A DNA stretch of 64,000 bases. It comes from Leptolyngbya sp. FACHB-321 (lineage in GTDB: Bacteria; Cyanobacteriota; Cyanobacteriia; Leptolyngbyales; Leptolyngbyaceae). Position 1 is the first letter of the stretch, and the number at the start of each line of letters is the position of its first letter. A model generated the notes under the pieces. It saw only the letters and a program-made list of their open reading frames with translations, ran no database searches and had not been told where the DNA came from. The position numbers and the translations under genes were made by a program. Location: contig NZ_JACJPI010000064.1 in NCBI RefSeq assembly GCF_014695975.1, positions 270,223 to 334,222 of the forward strand. The letters are read 5' to 3'. Positions 7,351 to 17,906 of this stretch are shown here, in pieces.

Positions 7351-8397
7351 ATGGGCACCCGAGCAGTTTTGTGTGGATATTATGGGCAGGGCAATGGTGG
7401 CGATGAGGCGCTGCTGGCATCGCTGCTGCAAATGCTGCCAGCGTCGGTAACGCCGATCGTGCTATCGGGTAATCCTGCGCAAACCCACGATCGCTACCAT
7501 GTGGAGGCGATTGATCGCAAAAATCCCTATGCGATCCAGCAAGCCTTACGCAGTGCCCAGGTCTTCATTTGGGGCGGTGGCAGTCTGCTTCAAGACGCGA
7601 CGAGTGCGGTTAGCCCTCTCTACTATGCAGGCTTGATGGCGCTGGCACAAAAAATGGGTTTGAAAACGATCGCCTGGGCACAGGGCGTTGGTCCACTTCA
7701 GCGATCGTTCACACAATGGATGGCACACCAAACGTTTGCAGGCTGTGATGCGGTTAGCGTGCGTGATCATGGCTCGGCTGCCATGCTGTCTAACTGGGGC
7801 ATTCCTTTTACGCTGGCTCCCGATCCAGTTTGGGCACTCGAATCAACGCCAGTCGAGGGTTTGTGGGATTTGCCTGCGCCTCGTGTTGCCGTTAACCTAC
7901 GCTCTCACCCGCAGCTATCTCCAGCGCGGCTAGAGACGTTAACGCAGGCATTGATCACCTTTCAGAAAGCAACTCAGACTTGCCTTTTGCTGCTGCCCTT
8001 TCAAGCCGCTCAAGACCTGGCGATCGCCGAAACCATTCAGCCCCAATTGCCCGATGTCAGCCACATTCTGCAATTAGAAGATCCACAGCAGTTAAAAGGG
8101 GTGTTTCGTGGCGTAGAGATGGCGATCGCCATGCGCTTTCACGGTCTCATCATGGCAGCTGCCGAAGGCTGTCGTTGCTTTGCCCTCAGCTATGACCCCA
8201 AGGTCAGCAACTTGATGCAGGCACTCGATCTACCAGGCTGGTCTCTCGCAGAGATTCCCGATGATCCAAACGCCATTAGTCAAACCTGGCTCGAACTCTA
8301 CGCCAACGGTGAAGCCCTTTCCACCGATCAAATCCAGTTTCAGGTCGATCGGGCGTTGATTCATCGAGAGGTCTTGGAGACAGCGATCGGGGAGTAG
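7351..8397 (+). CDS. csaB: Polysaccharide pyruvyl transferase CsaB
   Basis: Transfers pyruvyl groups from phosphoenolpyruvate to cell-wall polysaccharide; in other bacteria this modification is bound by SLH domains. The 348-residue length and the sequence fit the CsaB branch of the polysaccharide pyruvyl transferase family: LCGYYGQGNGGDEALLASLL at residues 8-27, WGGGSLLQD (about 74-82), AWAQGVGPL (about 109-117) and MAIAMRFHGLIMAAAEG (about 255-271) are the standard blocks. The SLH-like protein at the left edge of the window is a possible, unproven link. It is a single gene followed by repeat DNA. Confidence 0.93.
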   Translation: MGTRAVLCGYYGQGNGGDEALLASLLQMLPASVTPIVLSGNPAQTHDRYHVEAIDRKNPYAIQQALRSAQVFIWGGGSLLQDATSAVSPLYYAGLMALAQKMGLKTIAWAQGVGPLQRSFTQWMAHQTFAGCDAVSVRDHGSAAMLSNWGIPFTLAPDPVWALESTPVEGLWDLPAPRVAVNLRSHPQLSPARLETLTQALITFQKATQTCLLLLPFQAAQDLAIAETIQPQLPDVSHILQLEDPQQLKGVFRGVEMAIAMRFHGLIMAAAEGCRCFALSYDPKVSNLMQALDLPGWSLAEIPDDPNAISQTWLELYANGEALSTDQIQFQVDRALIHREVLETAIGE

Positions 8398-8590
8398 AGG
8401 GAGAAGGCGGAAGAACGGCAGAAGGCAGAGGGCAGGAGGTAGAGGGTAGCATTTAGGATTTAAAGCTCAGCACCTCTAGCGCGGGGGCGCAAAGTGCTGC
8501 TCAAAGTTTCCCTTGCTTCCTCTGCTACTCTTACTTCCCCCGCTTCCCCATCTTCTCCGCTCTCGCTTTTCACCCCCAAGCCAAGTAAAA
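8398..8590. repeat. Repeat-rich spacer between csaB and purM
   Basis: A purine-rich heptamer series (AGAAGGC/AGAGGGC type, 8398-8450) followed by a pyrimidine-rich counterpart (8510-8580, CTTCCTCTG, CTTCCCC, CTTCTCC). The two strands could partly pair. No gene is supported here; antisense frames covering it are shadows of purM. Confidence 0.65.
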
Positions 8591-8624
8591 TACAACCTGC
8601 GACGATCGCCCAAAGGCAACTGAC

Positions 8625-9650
8625 ATGGATTATCGAGAGGCGGGTGTAGACGTTGAGGCGGGGCGGGCGTTTGTGCAGCGTATCCGCAGCATGGTAGACA
8701 GCACAACACGACCAGAGGTTTTGGGCAACTTTGGTGGGTTTAGTGGGCTGTTTCAACTGCCGGTTGGTTACCGTGAGCCTGTGTTGGTGTCTGGCACCGA
8801 TGGCGTGGGGACGAAGCTCAAGCTGGCGCAGAACCTCGATCGCCATGAAACCGTTGGCATTGATCTGGTCGCTATGTGCGTGAACGATGTGCTGACCTGT
8901 GGCGCAGAACCGCTGTTTTTTCTCGACTATTTGGCAACGGGAACGCTGAACTCAGAGCAACTGGCAAATGTCGTGTCGGGCATCACGACAGGTTGTCGGC
9001 AGTCAGGCTGTGCGCTGCTAGGCGGCGAAACGGCAGAGATGCCAGGGTTTTATCAGGTAGGAGAATACGACTTGGCGGGCTTCTGCGTCGGCATTGTAGA
9101 GAAGAGTAAGATTCTCGATGGGTCGCAGGTGCAGCTTGGCGATGTGGCGATCGGTCTTGCCAGTCAGGGAGTTCACAGCAACGGCTTTAGTCTGGTACGC
9201 AAGATTGTGGACGATCGCGGCTACAACTGGAGCGATCGTCCAGATGCCTTTGACGGCAAAAGTCTGGGCGACGTACTGCTGACACCCACGCAAATCTATG
9301 TGCAGCCCATTCTGGGAGCGCTCAAGCAAGAATTGCCGATTCACGGCATGGCGCACATTACAGGTGGTGGGTTGCCAGAAAACCTGCCGCGCTGTCTCGG
9401 TGTGGGGCAGGCAGTCAAGGTCGATCCAACTGCGTGGACGGTGCTGCCCATCTTTGATTGGTTAGCGGCTGAAGGCGATGTCTCCCCAACGGCAATGTTC
9501 CACACGTTTAATATGGGGATTGGGTTTGTTGTGCTAGTACCAGCAGAGGCTGTCGCCACTACCATGCAGTATTTTGCAGACCAGAATCTAGCCGCTTACG
9601 CGATCGGCGAGGTGGTTTCTGGCAGTGGCGTTGTGGGTCTACCGGAGTAA
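8625..9650 (+). CDS. purM: Phosphoribosylformylglycinamidine cyclo-ligase (AIR synthetase)
   Basis: Catalyses the ATP-dependent closure of FGAM to aminoimidazole ribonucleotide, step five of purine synthesis, in the cytosol. The 341-residue length is typical. Visible signatures: [11 protein letters not shown] at the N-terminus, [15 protein letters not shown] (about residues 55-68), [17 protein letters not shown] (about 86-102), [14 protein letters not shown] (about 127-140), [13 protein letters not shown] and [13 protein letters not shown]. It is followed after only four bases by rsmA, so the two are probably cotranscribed. Confidence 0.97.
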   Translation: MDYREAGVDVEAGRAFVQRIRSMVDSTTRPEVLGNFGGFSGLFQLPVGYREPVLVSGTDGVGTKLKLAQNLDRHETVGIDLVAMCVNDVLTCGAEPLFFLDYLATGTLNSEQLANVVSGITTGCRQSGCALLGGETAEMPGFYQVGEYDLAGFCVGIVEKSKILDGSQVQLGDVAIGLASQGVHSNGFSLVRKIVDDRGYNWSDRPDAFDGKSLGDVLLTPTQIYVQPILGALKQELPIHGMAHITGGGLPENLPRCLGVGQAVKVDPTAWTVLPIFDWLAAEGDVSPTAMFHTFNMGIGFVVLVPAEAVATTMQYFADQNLAAYAIGEVVSGSGVVGLPE

Positions 9651-9654
9651 CCCT

Positions 9655-10473
9655 GTGCCCCAACCCCGTAAAAAATTTGCCCAACACTGGCTTCGTAGCG
9701 AAAAAGCACTCAATAGTATTGTGAATGCAGCCGCGTTAACAGAGCGCGATCGTGTCCTCGAAATTGGTCCTGGTACAGGCATCCTCACCCGACAATTGTT
9801 GGCGCTTGCCCAGGCAGTCGTTGCCGTAGAAATCGATCGAGATTTATGTGAGCTATTAGTCAAAAAGTTTGGCAAAGTCGAGCATTTTTTGCTGCTACAA
9901 GACGACTTTCTCGCTACCGATCTCGATCGCTTACTGGCACTATCGCCAGAGTTTCAAAATCCGAACAAGGTTGTTGCCAATATCCCTTACAACATCACAG
10001 GACCGATTATCGAGAAACTACTGGGCACGATCGCCGCTCCCAATCCTCAACCGTTTGATGCGATCGTTCTTCTGGTGCAAAAAGAAGTCGCCCTGCGTCT
10101 TTGCAGCAAGCCTGGTTCCACCCATTTTGGAGCGCTGTCTGTGCGAGTGCAATATCTTGCCGAGTGCCAGTTTATTTGTGATGTCTCCGCCAAAGCGTTT
10201 CAGCCTCCGCCCAAAGTTGACTCTGCCGTAATTCGCCTGTGTCCTCGTCCTGTGGTTACGCCTGCCCATAACCCTCGGCACCTGGAAACGATCGTCAAAG
10301 CCGGTTTTGCCAGTAAGCGCAAAATGCTACGCAATAATCTAAAAAGCTTAGTCGATGGCGACCGACTCACCCACCTACTAGAGCAATTAAACGTTAATCC
10401 CCAAGTGCGCGCTGAAGACCTGAGCGTTGAGCAGTGGATTTCGTTGAGCAATGAACTACAAGAAGGTTGTTAG
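9655..10473 (+). CDS. rsmA: 16S rRNA (adenine1518/1519-N6)-dimethyltransferase
   Basis: Dimethylates two adjacent adenosines in the 3' hairpin of 16S rRNA late in small-subunit assembly (RsmA/KsgA). The GTG at 9655 is chosen because GGAG (9644-9647), part of the purM stop region, sits seven bases upstream; a longer frame from ATG 9625 would overlap purM. The 272-residue protein has the SAM motif VLEIGPGTGILTRQLL, an acidic VVAVEIDRDL, and the NIPYNITGPI active-site block. The C-terminal half carries the usual KRKMLRNNLK substrate-binding segment. Four-base spacing to purM suggests translational coupling. Confidence 0.96.
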   Translation: MPQPRKKFAQHWLRSEKALNSIVNAAALTERDRVLEIGPGTGILTRQLLALAQAVVAVEIDRDLCELLVKKFGKVEHFLLLQDDFLATDLDRLLALSPEFQNPNKVVANIPYNITGPIIEKLLGTIAAPNPQPFDAIVLLVQKEVALRLCSKPGSTHFGALSVRVQYLAECQFICDVSAKAFQPPPKVDSAVIRLCPRPVVTPAHNPRHLETIVKAGFASKRKMLRNNLKSLVDGDRLTHLLEQLNVNPQVRAEDLSVEQWISLSNELQEGC

Positions 10474-10479
10474 TTATTA

Positions 10480-10598
10480 GAAGGCAGAAGGCAGAAGGCA
10501 AAAGGCAAAAAGCTGTACTCAAAGCTCTCTAACGAAGCGGCGCAAAGCGCTACTCAAAACTCAAAACTTCCCCCCACTCCCTACTCCCTACTCCCCAC
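10480..10598. repeat. Heptamer repeats between rsmA and ispE
   Basis: AGAAGGC/AAAAGGC units (10480-10516) and CTCCCTA units (10573-10590) fill most of the spacer. Two unrelated repeat families sit side by side. Confidence 0.75.
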
Positions 10599-10601
10599 CC
10601 C

Positions 10602-11570
10602 ATGCGTTCTTACTCCCTTCTCGCTCCTGCCAAGATCAATCTCTATCTCGAAATTCTGGGCGACCACGTAACGGGTGGCGAAGATTCTCGACCGTCTGGC
10701 TTTCACGAAATGGTCATGGTGCTTCAGAGCATTAGTTTGACCGATCGCGTTGATGTACGAGCCAGTGGCACCGATCTGATTCGGGTTTACTGCTCACATC
10801 CTCAAGTGCCCAGTGACGCTAGCAATCTGGCGTATCGAGCGGCAGCGCTCATGAGCAAGCAGTTTCCAGACAAGTTTGCCCGCTACGGTGGGGTCGATAT
10901 CACGATTCACAAACAGATTCCAGTAGGGGCAGGGTTAGCAGGTGGGTCGAGCAATGCGGCGGCTGTGCTAGTGGGGCTAGATCTGTTGTGGGAACTGGGG
11001 CTAACACGAGATGAATTACAGGATCTCGGTGCGGTACTTGGCTCTGATGTACCATTTTGCATTGCGGGAGGCACTGCCCTTGCAACCGGGCGCGGCGAAC
11101 AGCTTGATGCGTTGCCTGCCTTGACCGATCGCTATGTGGTGCTGGCAAAGTATCGCAGCCTATCAGTGTCAACAGCATGGGCATACCAAACCTATCGACA
11201 ACAGTTTGGTGCATCGTATTTACGTCGAGGTAGTGACCTGGAGCAACGCCAACAGCAAATTCATTCAGGTGCAATGATGGCTGCGATCGCTCAACGAGAC
11301 GGCACCAAGATGGGGCAACTGCTGCGAAATGATTTGGAAAAAGTCGTCTTACCAGCGCATCCTCAAGTCGTGCAGTTACGGGAAGCGTTTCAGCAGACCA
11401 ACCCACTCGGCACGATGATGTCTGGCTCTGGTCCCACCGTCTTTGCGTTAGCAGAATCGCAGACACAGGCGGAAGACATACAGGCACGGGTAAAAGCGGC
11501 GATCGCCAACCCAGACCTAGAATTTTGGATCGCTACCTTTAACCCGTTTGGCATTCGGATAGTAGAGTAG
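10602..11570 (+). CDS. ispE: 4-diphosphocytidyl-2-C-methyl-D-erythritol kinase
   Basis: Phosphorylates CDP-ME in the MEP pathway that supplies isoprenoids for carotenoids, chlorophyll side chains and quinones. A GHMP-kinase protein of 322 residues: APAKINLYLEILG near the N-terminus, the ATP-binding PVGAGLAGGSSNAAAVL (about residues 107-123), LGSDVPFCIAGGTALATGRGE (about 146-166), and the C-terminal MMSGSGPTVFAL. dxr of the same pathway lies 6 kb away on the same strand but in a different unit. Confidence 0.96.
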   Translation: MRSYSLLAPAKINLYLEILGDHVTGGEDSRPSGFHEMVMVLQSISLTDRVDVRASGTDLIRVYCSHPQVPSDASNLAYRAAALMSKQFPDKFARYGGVDITIHKQIPVGAGLAGGSSNAAAVLVGLDLLWELGLTRDELQDLGAVLGSDVPFCIAGGTALATGRGEQLDALPALTDRYVVLAKYRSLSVSTAWAYQTYRQQFGASYLRRGSDLEQRQQQIHSGAMMAAIAQRDGTKMGQLLRNDLEKVVLPAHPQVVQLREAFQQTNPLGTMMSGSGPTVFALAESQTQAEDIQARVKAAIANPDLEFWIATFNPFGIRIVE

Positions 11571-11669
11571 AGACTTAAGGGCTTTTAGATTGCAGCCTAA
11601 AGTGTGTGCGTTTACAACCTTTAAGCTGTTCACTGCACCAATCCACAAACCCACTACATTCTTATTGCT

Positions 11670-12011
11670 ATGAGCGAACCAACTAACTCTGCTCCGGTTG
11701 TTCAGGTTTCTAAAGAAGGTGCACCTGCACCAAGCCCATTACGCTGTATTGGTGGGTCGATCGTCGCCGGTGCCATTGCGGTTGTCCTTTATCGGCTGAC
11801 TAGCTCGATCGCGATTGCCTTCGCCTCCAAACCGCTCCAAACCGATAATTTCACTACGCAACGCATTTCTGCCGCCGTTCGTACGCTAATCATTGGGTTA
11901 AGCTCACTAGGAACGGGCATCTTTGCCTTAGCAGCATTTGGGCTTTTTGCCCTGGGCACCCAACTACTGCTCCAGCGATCTAAGGAAGAGTCAACTCCAC
12001 CCAACGCTTGA
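11670..12011 (+). CDS. DUF3082 membrane protein
   Basis: A 113-residue cyanobacterial protein with two predicted membrane helices (about residues 29-52 and 72-99) separated by the conserved SKPLQTDNFTTQRISAAVRTLI loop. The first helix begins after SPLRCIGGSIVAG, the feature I associate with DUF3082. Function unknown. It lies about 100 bp after ispE on the same strand and could share its transcript. Confidence 0.8.
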   Translation: MSEPTNSAPVVQVSKEGAPAPSPLRCIGGSIVAGAIAVVLYRLTSSIAIAFASKPLQTDNFTTQRISAAVRTLIIGLSSLGTGIFALAAFGLFALGTQLLLQRSKEESTPPNA

Positions 12012-12484
12012 ATCTATGTTCTCAAGTATCCATTAGAAAGATAATCTGACAATAGCTGAAAGATGTCTTTCTAGACGCGCATGAAACCGATTGCGCTAAA
12101 TCAATCTGACCAAAACCGTACATAGCACATGCTAACTAGTGCTGTGATCAATCTTAAGCAAACGGTGGCATGGTGATAGGGTTTCCCCATGCTCAAGCAC
12201 AGTTGGCTTGCTTCGCTACGCGCACCTAGGCAAACTACCTCTAGCAGCTTTACTATTAGTATCTATTGCTACTTAATCCTCTGCTACTTATAGTTTACAA
12301 AGAAAAAGTATTCGCGATTTATTATATCTTTGCAGAAAAAGTCATTTGATTAAAGTATAAGTAAATAGGGTCGTGGAAATAAAGGCTCTAATTTAATATG
12401 CAGAGAGATTGATTAATTGCCAGTGGCACTCATTCAGGATTCACCAATTAAATAGAAAACTTAAATAAAGCTAGGGAGTTTAAG
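12012..12484. other. 473-bp AT-rich intergenic region
   Basis: No supported gene. From about 12230 onward the sequence becomes clearly AT-rich, and this continues through the glycosyltransferase gene. The last bases hold its ribosome site (AGGGAG). No known RNA motif is recognised. Confidence 0.4.
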
Positions 12485-13591
12485 ATGGATCTCTCTCTAA
12501 AAACTGTGGTTCCACCAATTAGTGTGGAACCTACAATGATGTTTAGTTATCCTACGTGTGCAGCGGATGTCTATACACCCAGGGTTGAACAAATCTATTT
12601 GCCTGGTAAAGAAGATGTGCCAGAACTTCCAGTTGAGGTTAAAGTCACTACAAAATACACTTGGGCAGTACAACTAACTAGTTGGAAATGGAAGTTTATT
12701 GAAAAATCAGTCAAGCTTAGTGGACATAAAAAAGCGCTCAATTATACAGGGCATTTTATCTTCGATGCTCGTAACGAAGCTGATAAAAATGTTGCACACC
12801 TTCTTGAAAATAGTTGTACCTATGCGTTGCTGGCAAAGAAGCTGCTCTCAGAGCACCTTGGGCGGGCAGTTGAAGTCAGTGTGATTTTGAAGAAAAATGT
12901 ACCTGCTTTTGCACGTGAGTTGTTTAACTCCTTAGGTATTCCAATTATTTGCACTAATTTTGAAGTTTATGGAGATGTCGTCGAAGTTGTTCATAACTAT
13001 AACTACCGACTGTATGGCATTCAGGCAGAGCTGTTTAATGTAGAGCTTAAAGACTACAATCCAACTACTCCCGAACGAGTCTTTATTCCTCGCCGTGGTA
13101 GCCGTCAATTAATCAATAATAATGAAGTTGTCAATTTTCTTAAGGAGAGAGGCTTTACAACCTATTACTTTGAGGATCTGACTGCAAGTGAAAAGTGGTC
13201 AATTGCTCGCAACGCTAAAATAGTTGTTTCGGTTCATGGTGCTGGAACAGGAAACTTTATTTTTAATCGTTTAGGATTAGCACCTCAGGCAGAAAAAGGA
13301 AGCGGATTGTGCCTTATTGAGTTGCTTTCTCCAAGTTTTACAATTCATACCTATAGACAATTCGGCACTATTTTAAACGGAAAATGGTGTGGTGTCCGTG
13401 GTCAGATTACCCCTGAAGTGTTGCGGTATCTAGACTTTGACACGCGCCCCCGTAATACGCTTAAATCACCAATTCGTGATCCGTTCAAGATTGATTTGTC
13501 TAGCTTGCAAATGGCACTAGATTTTATGGCTGTTGATCAAGTGAAGTTGCCTTCAGAAGAGTTGGCACCTAAAGGAGTTGGGATTGGGTAG
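12485..13591 (+). CDS. Glycosyltransferase family 61 (DUF563) protein
   Basis: Predicted glycosyltransferase of 368 residues with a clean AGGGAG ribosome site. The C-terminal half shows the GT61/DUF563 pattern: a VFIPRRGSRQLINNNEVVNF block (about residues 200-219; arginine-rich, then Asn), GFTTYYFEDLTASEKWSIARNAK, then VVSVHGAGTGNFIF (about 248-261) with the family's H-G-A-G signature. No membrane helix or signal peptide is seen, so it is probably cytosolic and acts on a surface glycan; donor and acceptor are unknown. Base composition is noticeably lower in GC than both flanks, with many AAA, AAT and TTT codons, suggesting horizontal acquisition. Confidence 0.8.
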   Translation: MDLSLKTVVPPISVEPTMMFSYPTCAADVYTPRVEQIYLPGKEDVPELPVEVKVTTKYTWAVQLTSWKWKFIEKSVKLSGHKKALNYTGHFIFDARNEADKNVAHLLENSCTYALLAKKLLSEHLGRAVEVSVILKKNVPAFARELFNSLGIPIICTNFEVYGDVVEVVHNYNYRLYGIQAELFNVELKDYNPTTPERVFIPRRGSRQLINNNEVVNFLKERGFTTYYFEDLTASEKWSIARNAKIVVSVHGAGTGNFIFNRLGLAPQAEKGSGLCLIELLSPSFTIHTYRQFGTILNGKWCGVRGQITPEVLRYLDFDTRPRNTLKSPIRDPFKIDLSSLQMALDFMAVDQVKLPSEELAPKGVGIG

Positions 13592-13868
13592 GAGGTGAAG
13601 TGACTCTTATCCCTTCAAGCTTTAGGTCATATAGTTCCATATCGCGACGATTCATGAAGCCGACTGGCATGGATGCCCTTGTTTAGGCAGTGACAAGAGC
13701 CTCAGTGGGGGTGATTGAAGCGAAACCAAAAGATAGGGCAATAAAGAACTTTTGAAGTCTGAAGCAATGTAAAGCCGTAGCCTGAAACGTACGATCGCTG
13801 ATTGCGTAGGTTGGGCTAGCTTTATGAAAGTTGATCTCCATATGCCAGAGCGGTCATAGCAAGAAACG

Positions 13869-14783
13869 TTACTTGTTCACTGCTGAAACGGCTTTTCTCA
13901 AATTTCCTTGGTGGTCTGCCAAAAGTTGATCGCCCGCTTCTTTCCCCAGTCCTGTCCAGTGCATTAAGAGTGCTAGTTTAACGCTGCGATCGCTTTGTTC
14001 TAGCAGATGCCCTGCTTCCTCACGGCTCAAATCTGTCAGATCTTGCAAAATGCGAAGGGCGCGATCGTGCAGCTTTTTGTTTGTAACCGCAACATCTACC
14101 ATGCGGTTGCCGTACACTTTGCCTAGCTGCACCATTACGCCTGTAGAGAGGATATTAAGCGCTAGCTTTGTTACGGTGCCTGCCTTAAGACGCGTCGATC
14201 CTGCCAGCACTTCGGGACCCACTAGCAAGCGAATGTCTACATCAACTTGAGCACTCACCTGATCGGCAGGTACACAGGCAATAAAAATCGTTGTGGCTCT
14301 TTGTTGCCGTGCCGCTTGCAAGGCACCGTGGACGTAGGGCGTGGTGCCGCCTGCGGTAATACCAACCACGACATCCAACATCGTAATCTGTCGATTGTCG
14401 ATCGCCGCTGCACCGTCATCTGCCCGGTCTTCCAGCCCTTCGGAACTACGGACTAACGCCTCGGTTCCGCCAGCAAGAATGCCTTGCACCTGTTCTGGAT
14501 GAGAACAAAACGTAGGTGGACATTCTGCTGCATCCAGCACGCCTAAGCGCCCGCTCGTACCTGCCCCGATATAAAACAGTCGTCCGCCCTGCCGTAGTGC
14601 CTTCGCTGTGAGATCGATCGCCGTTGCCAGTGGCTCGCGTGCCTGCGCGATCGCCTCGATCGTTCGTGTATCCTCCTGGTTAAACAGATCTACCAACTCC
14701 AGCGTCGTTAACTGATCTAAGTGCTGGCTCTTCGGGTTTGCCTGCTCAGTCAGTAGGTGTCCGCGCTCGTCTAGATTCGGCAT
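13869..14783 (-). CDS. murQ: N-acetylmuramic acid 6-phosphate etherase
   Basis: Cleaves the lactyl ether of MurNAc-6-phosphate to GlcNAc-6-phosphate plus lactate during cell-wall recycling. The 304-residue protein has a SIS domain with YIGAGTSGRLGVLDAAECPPTF (about residues 91-112), ILAGGTEALVRSSEGLEDRADDG (catalytic Glu region), and ITAGGTTPYVHGAL. These match MurQ closely. A phosphotransferase or kinase partner is not in this window. It is preceded on the same strand by DUF3110, separated by repeat DNA. Confidence 0.96.
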   Translation of the reverse strand: MPNLDERGHLLTEQANPKSQHLDQLTTLELVDLFNQEDTRTIEAIAQAREPLATAIDLTAKALRQGGRLFYIGAGTSGRLGVLDAAECPPTFCSHPEQVQGILAGGTEALVRSSEGLEDRADDGAAAIDNRQITMLDVVVGITAGGTTPYVHGALQAARQQRATTIFIACVPADQVSAQVDVDIRLLVGPEVLAGSTRLKAGTVTKLALNILSTGVMVQLGKVYGNRMVDVAVTNKKLHDRALRILQDLTDLSREEAGHLLEQSDRSVKLALLMHWTGLGKEAGDQLLADHQGNLRKAVSAVNK

Positions 14784-14794
14784 GGGAATGAAAA

Positions 14795-14890
14795 GAAGGG
14801 ATAAAGGATAAAGGATAAAGGATAAAAGGCATCTAAATTTAGATATCTTTATCCTTCTGCCCTTGGCCTTCTGCCCTCTGCCTTTTACCT
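14795..14890. repeat. AAAGGAT heptamer array with palindromes
   Basis: Three or more exact AAAGGAT copies (about 14799-14824), a perfect 14-bp palindrome ATCTAAATTTAGAT (14831-14844) and a complementary TTTATCCTT (14848-14856). Together they can fold as a nested hairpin. CTTCTGCCCT-type heptamers follow. The block separates DUF3110 from murQ. Confidence 0.75.
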
Positions 14891-14891
14891 T

Positions 14892-15317
14892 CTACAGCAG
14901 TCCCTCCAGTTGACGACGAATGCGCTCTAGCTCTGCTGCCGCGATCGCATCGGCTTCGGATTCCGGCTCTAATTCTGGCTGTGGTGTCTCTGGCTGTTTG
15001 TCTTTTTGCCAATCGGTTTCAACCAAATTGCTCTCAGGCGGCGCCAGTAGTAGGCGCTCGGCATCTGTCTGAGGAACAAAGCCAGCCGGTACAAGCTGAC
15101 CTTCGTAACCAGTGCTCTCACAGAACTCTTCAATATCAGCCTGTTCCATCGCTTCAACGGTAGGCACCGGAAAATCCTGTGCCTCTAGCAACAGTGCGTA
15201 GCGGGTGGCATCGTCTTCCTGCTCAAAAATCAGCACGAGGTTGCGATCGCCAATGCGAATGGTGTGGATGCCCTCATTCTCCCTTCCCGCATTAAACAGT
15301 AAAACAAACACCTGCAT
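14892..15317 (-). CDS. DUF3110 domain protein
   Basis: A 141-residue cyanobacteria/plastid-type protein. The N-terminal ~90 residues (VFVLLFNAGRENEGIHTI, LVLIFEQEDDATRYALLLEAQDFP, then the acidic EQADIEEFCESTGYE and VPAGF) are the DUF3110 domain. The tail is rich in Glu, Gln and Pro and ends in a short helix (IAAAELERIRRQLEGLL). Function unknown; probably cytosolic. Confidence 0.85.
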   Translation of the reverse strand: MQVFVLLFNAGRENEGIHTIRIGDRNLVLIFEQEDDATRYALLLEAQDFPVPTVEAMEQADIEEFCESTGYEGQLVPAGFVPQTDAERLLLAPPESNLVETDWQKDKQPETPQPELEPESEADAIAAAELERIRRQLEGLL

Positions 15318-17200
<1,883 letters not shown>

Positions 17201-17206
17201 AAGGTC

Positions 17207-17259
17207 GTTAGTAGTTGGTAGTTGGTTGTTAGAAAAAATGCTAACCACCAACTACTAAC
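17207..17259 (+). repeat. Intercistronic hairpin built from repeats, atpB-atpC
   Basis: GTTAGTAGTTGG (17207-17218) is exactly complementary to 17248-17259. The region consists of degenerate TAGTTGG heptamers and their complement around an A-rich loop. It begins six bases after the atpB stop and could influence the beta:epsilon expression ratio or mRNA stability. Confidence 0.75.
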
Positions 17260-17306
17260 TGCTAACAACTCTCTTGATTAATCGGTTTGACTTTAGGAGA
17301 AATTTT

Positions 17307-17717
17307 ATGCCATTGACCGTTCGTATTGTTGCACCCGATAAAACCGTCTGGGATGCAGAAGCAGAAGAAGTAATTTTGCCCAGCACTACCGGGCAACTAG
17401 GCATCTTGGCAGGTCATGCACCTTTGTTAACAGCGTTAGATACAGGCGTGTTGCGCGTTCGCTCCGGCAAAACCTGGACTCCGATCGCGTTATTGGGTGG
17501 CTTTGCCGAAGTTGATAATAACGAAGTCACTGTGCTGGTGAATGCAGCGGAACGTGGCGACACGATCGACAAAGAAAAAGCGCGGACTGCCTATGCGGAC
17601 GCTGAAACAAAGTATAACCAGTCGCTACAAAGTGACGATCGCTCAGCGCGGATCCAGGCGACACAAGCCTTCAAACGTGCGCGAGCAAGGCTTCAGGCAG
17701 CAGGCGGCACAGTTTAA
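17307..17717 (+). CDS. atpC: ATP synthase F1 subunit epsilon
   Basis: Epsilon subunit of the F1 central stalk (atpE in some cyanobacterial naming), 136 residues. The start at 17307 is fixed by AGGAGA (17295-17300); a frame reaching back to 17274 lacks a ribosome site. The N-terminal beta-sandwich shows [49 protein letters not shown] (a family pattern), with a C-terminal helical hairpin rich in Ala, Arg and Gln. It is followed at once by a strong terminator. Confidence 0.97.
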   Translation: MPLTVRIVAPDKTVWDAEAEEVILPSTTGQLGILAGHAPLLTALDTGVLRVRSGKTWTPIALLGGFAEVDNNEVTVLVNAAERGDTIDKEKARTAYADAETKYNQSLQSDDRSARIQATQAFKRARARLQAAGGTV

Positions 17718-17745
17718 TATTCGACCGCAACAACGAAATAGCAGT

Positions 17746-17780
17746 AAAGGGTACGGCATTGCCGTACCCTTTGCCGTTTT
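17746..17780 (+). terminator. Rho-independent terminator of atpB-atpC
   Basis: AAAGGGTACGGCA (17746-17758) and its exact complement (17760-17772) form a 13-bp stem (about ten pairs with a usable loop), followed by GCCGTTTT. It is placed 28 bases after the epsilon stop. Confidence 0.9.
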
Positions 17781-17906
17781 GCCCCTACCGTTTATGTGGG
17801 CTGTGCTGCCGCGAGTGCTGATCAAATGATACCCAGACAAGATTCCTTCAGCGTTCGGTCATACTAAACCGTAAGATAAGGGAGGCGTGACTGGACTTCG
17901 GCGATC

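Noticed and set aside
8460..8846. 128-codon minus-strand frame
   Set aside because: Covers the repeat spacer and antisense purM; its sequence is repeat-derived.
10480..10598. Tandem repeats as a CRISPR array
   Set aside because: Units are 7 bp, head to tail, with no 30-40 bp unique spacers; these are simple heptamer repeats.
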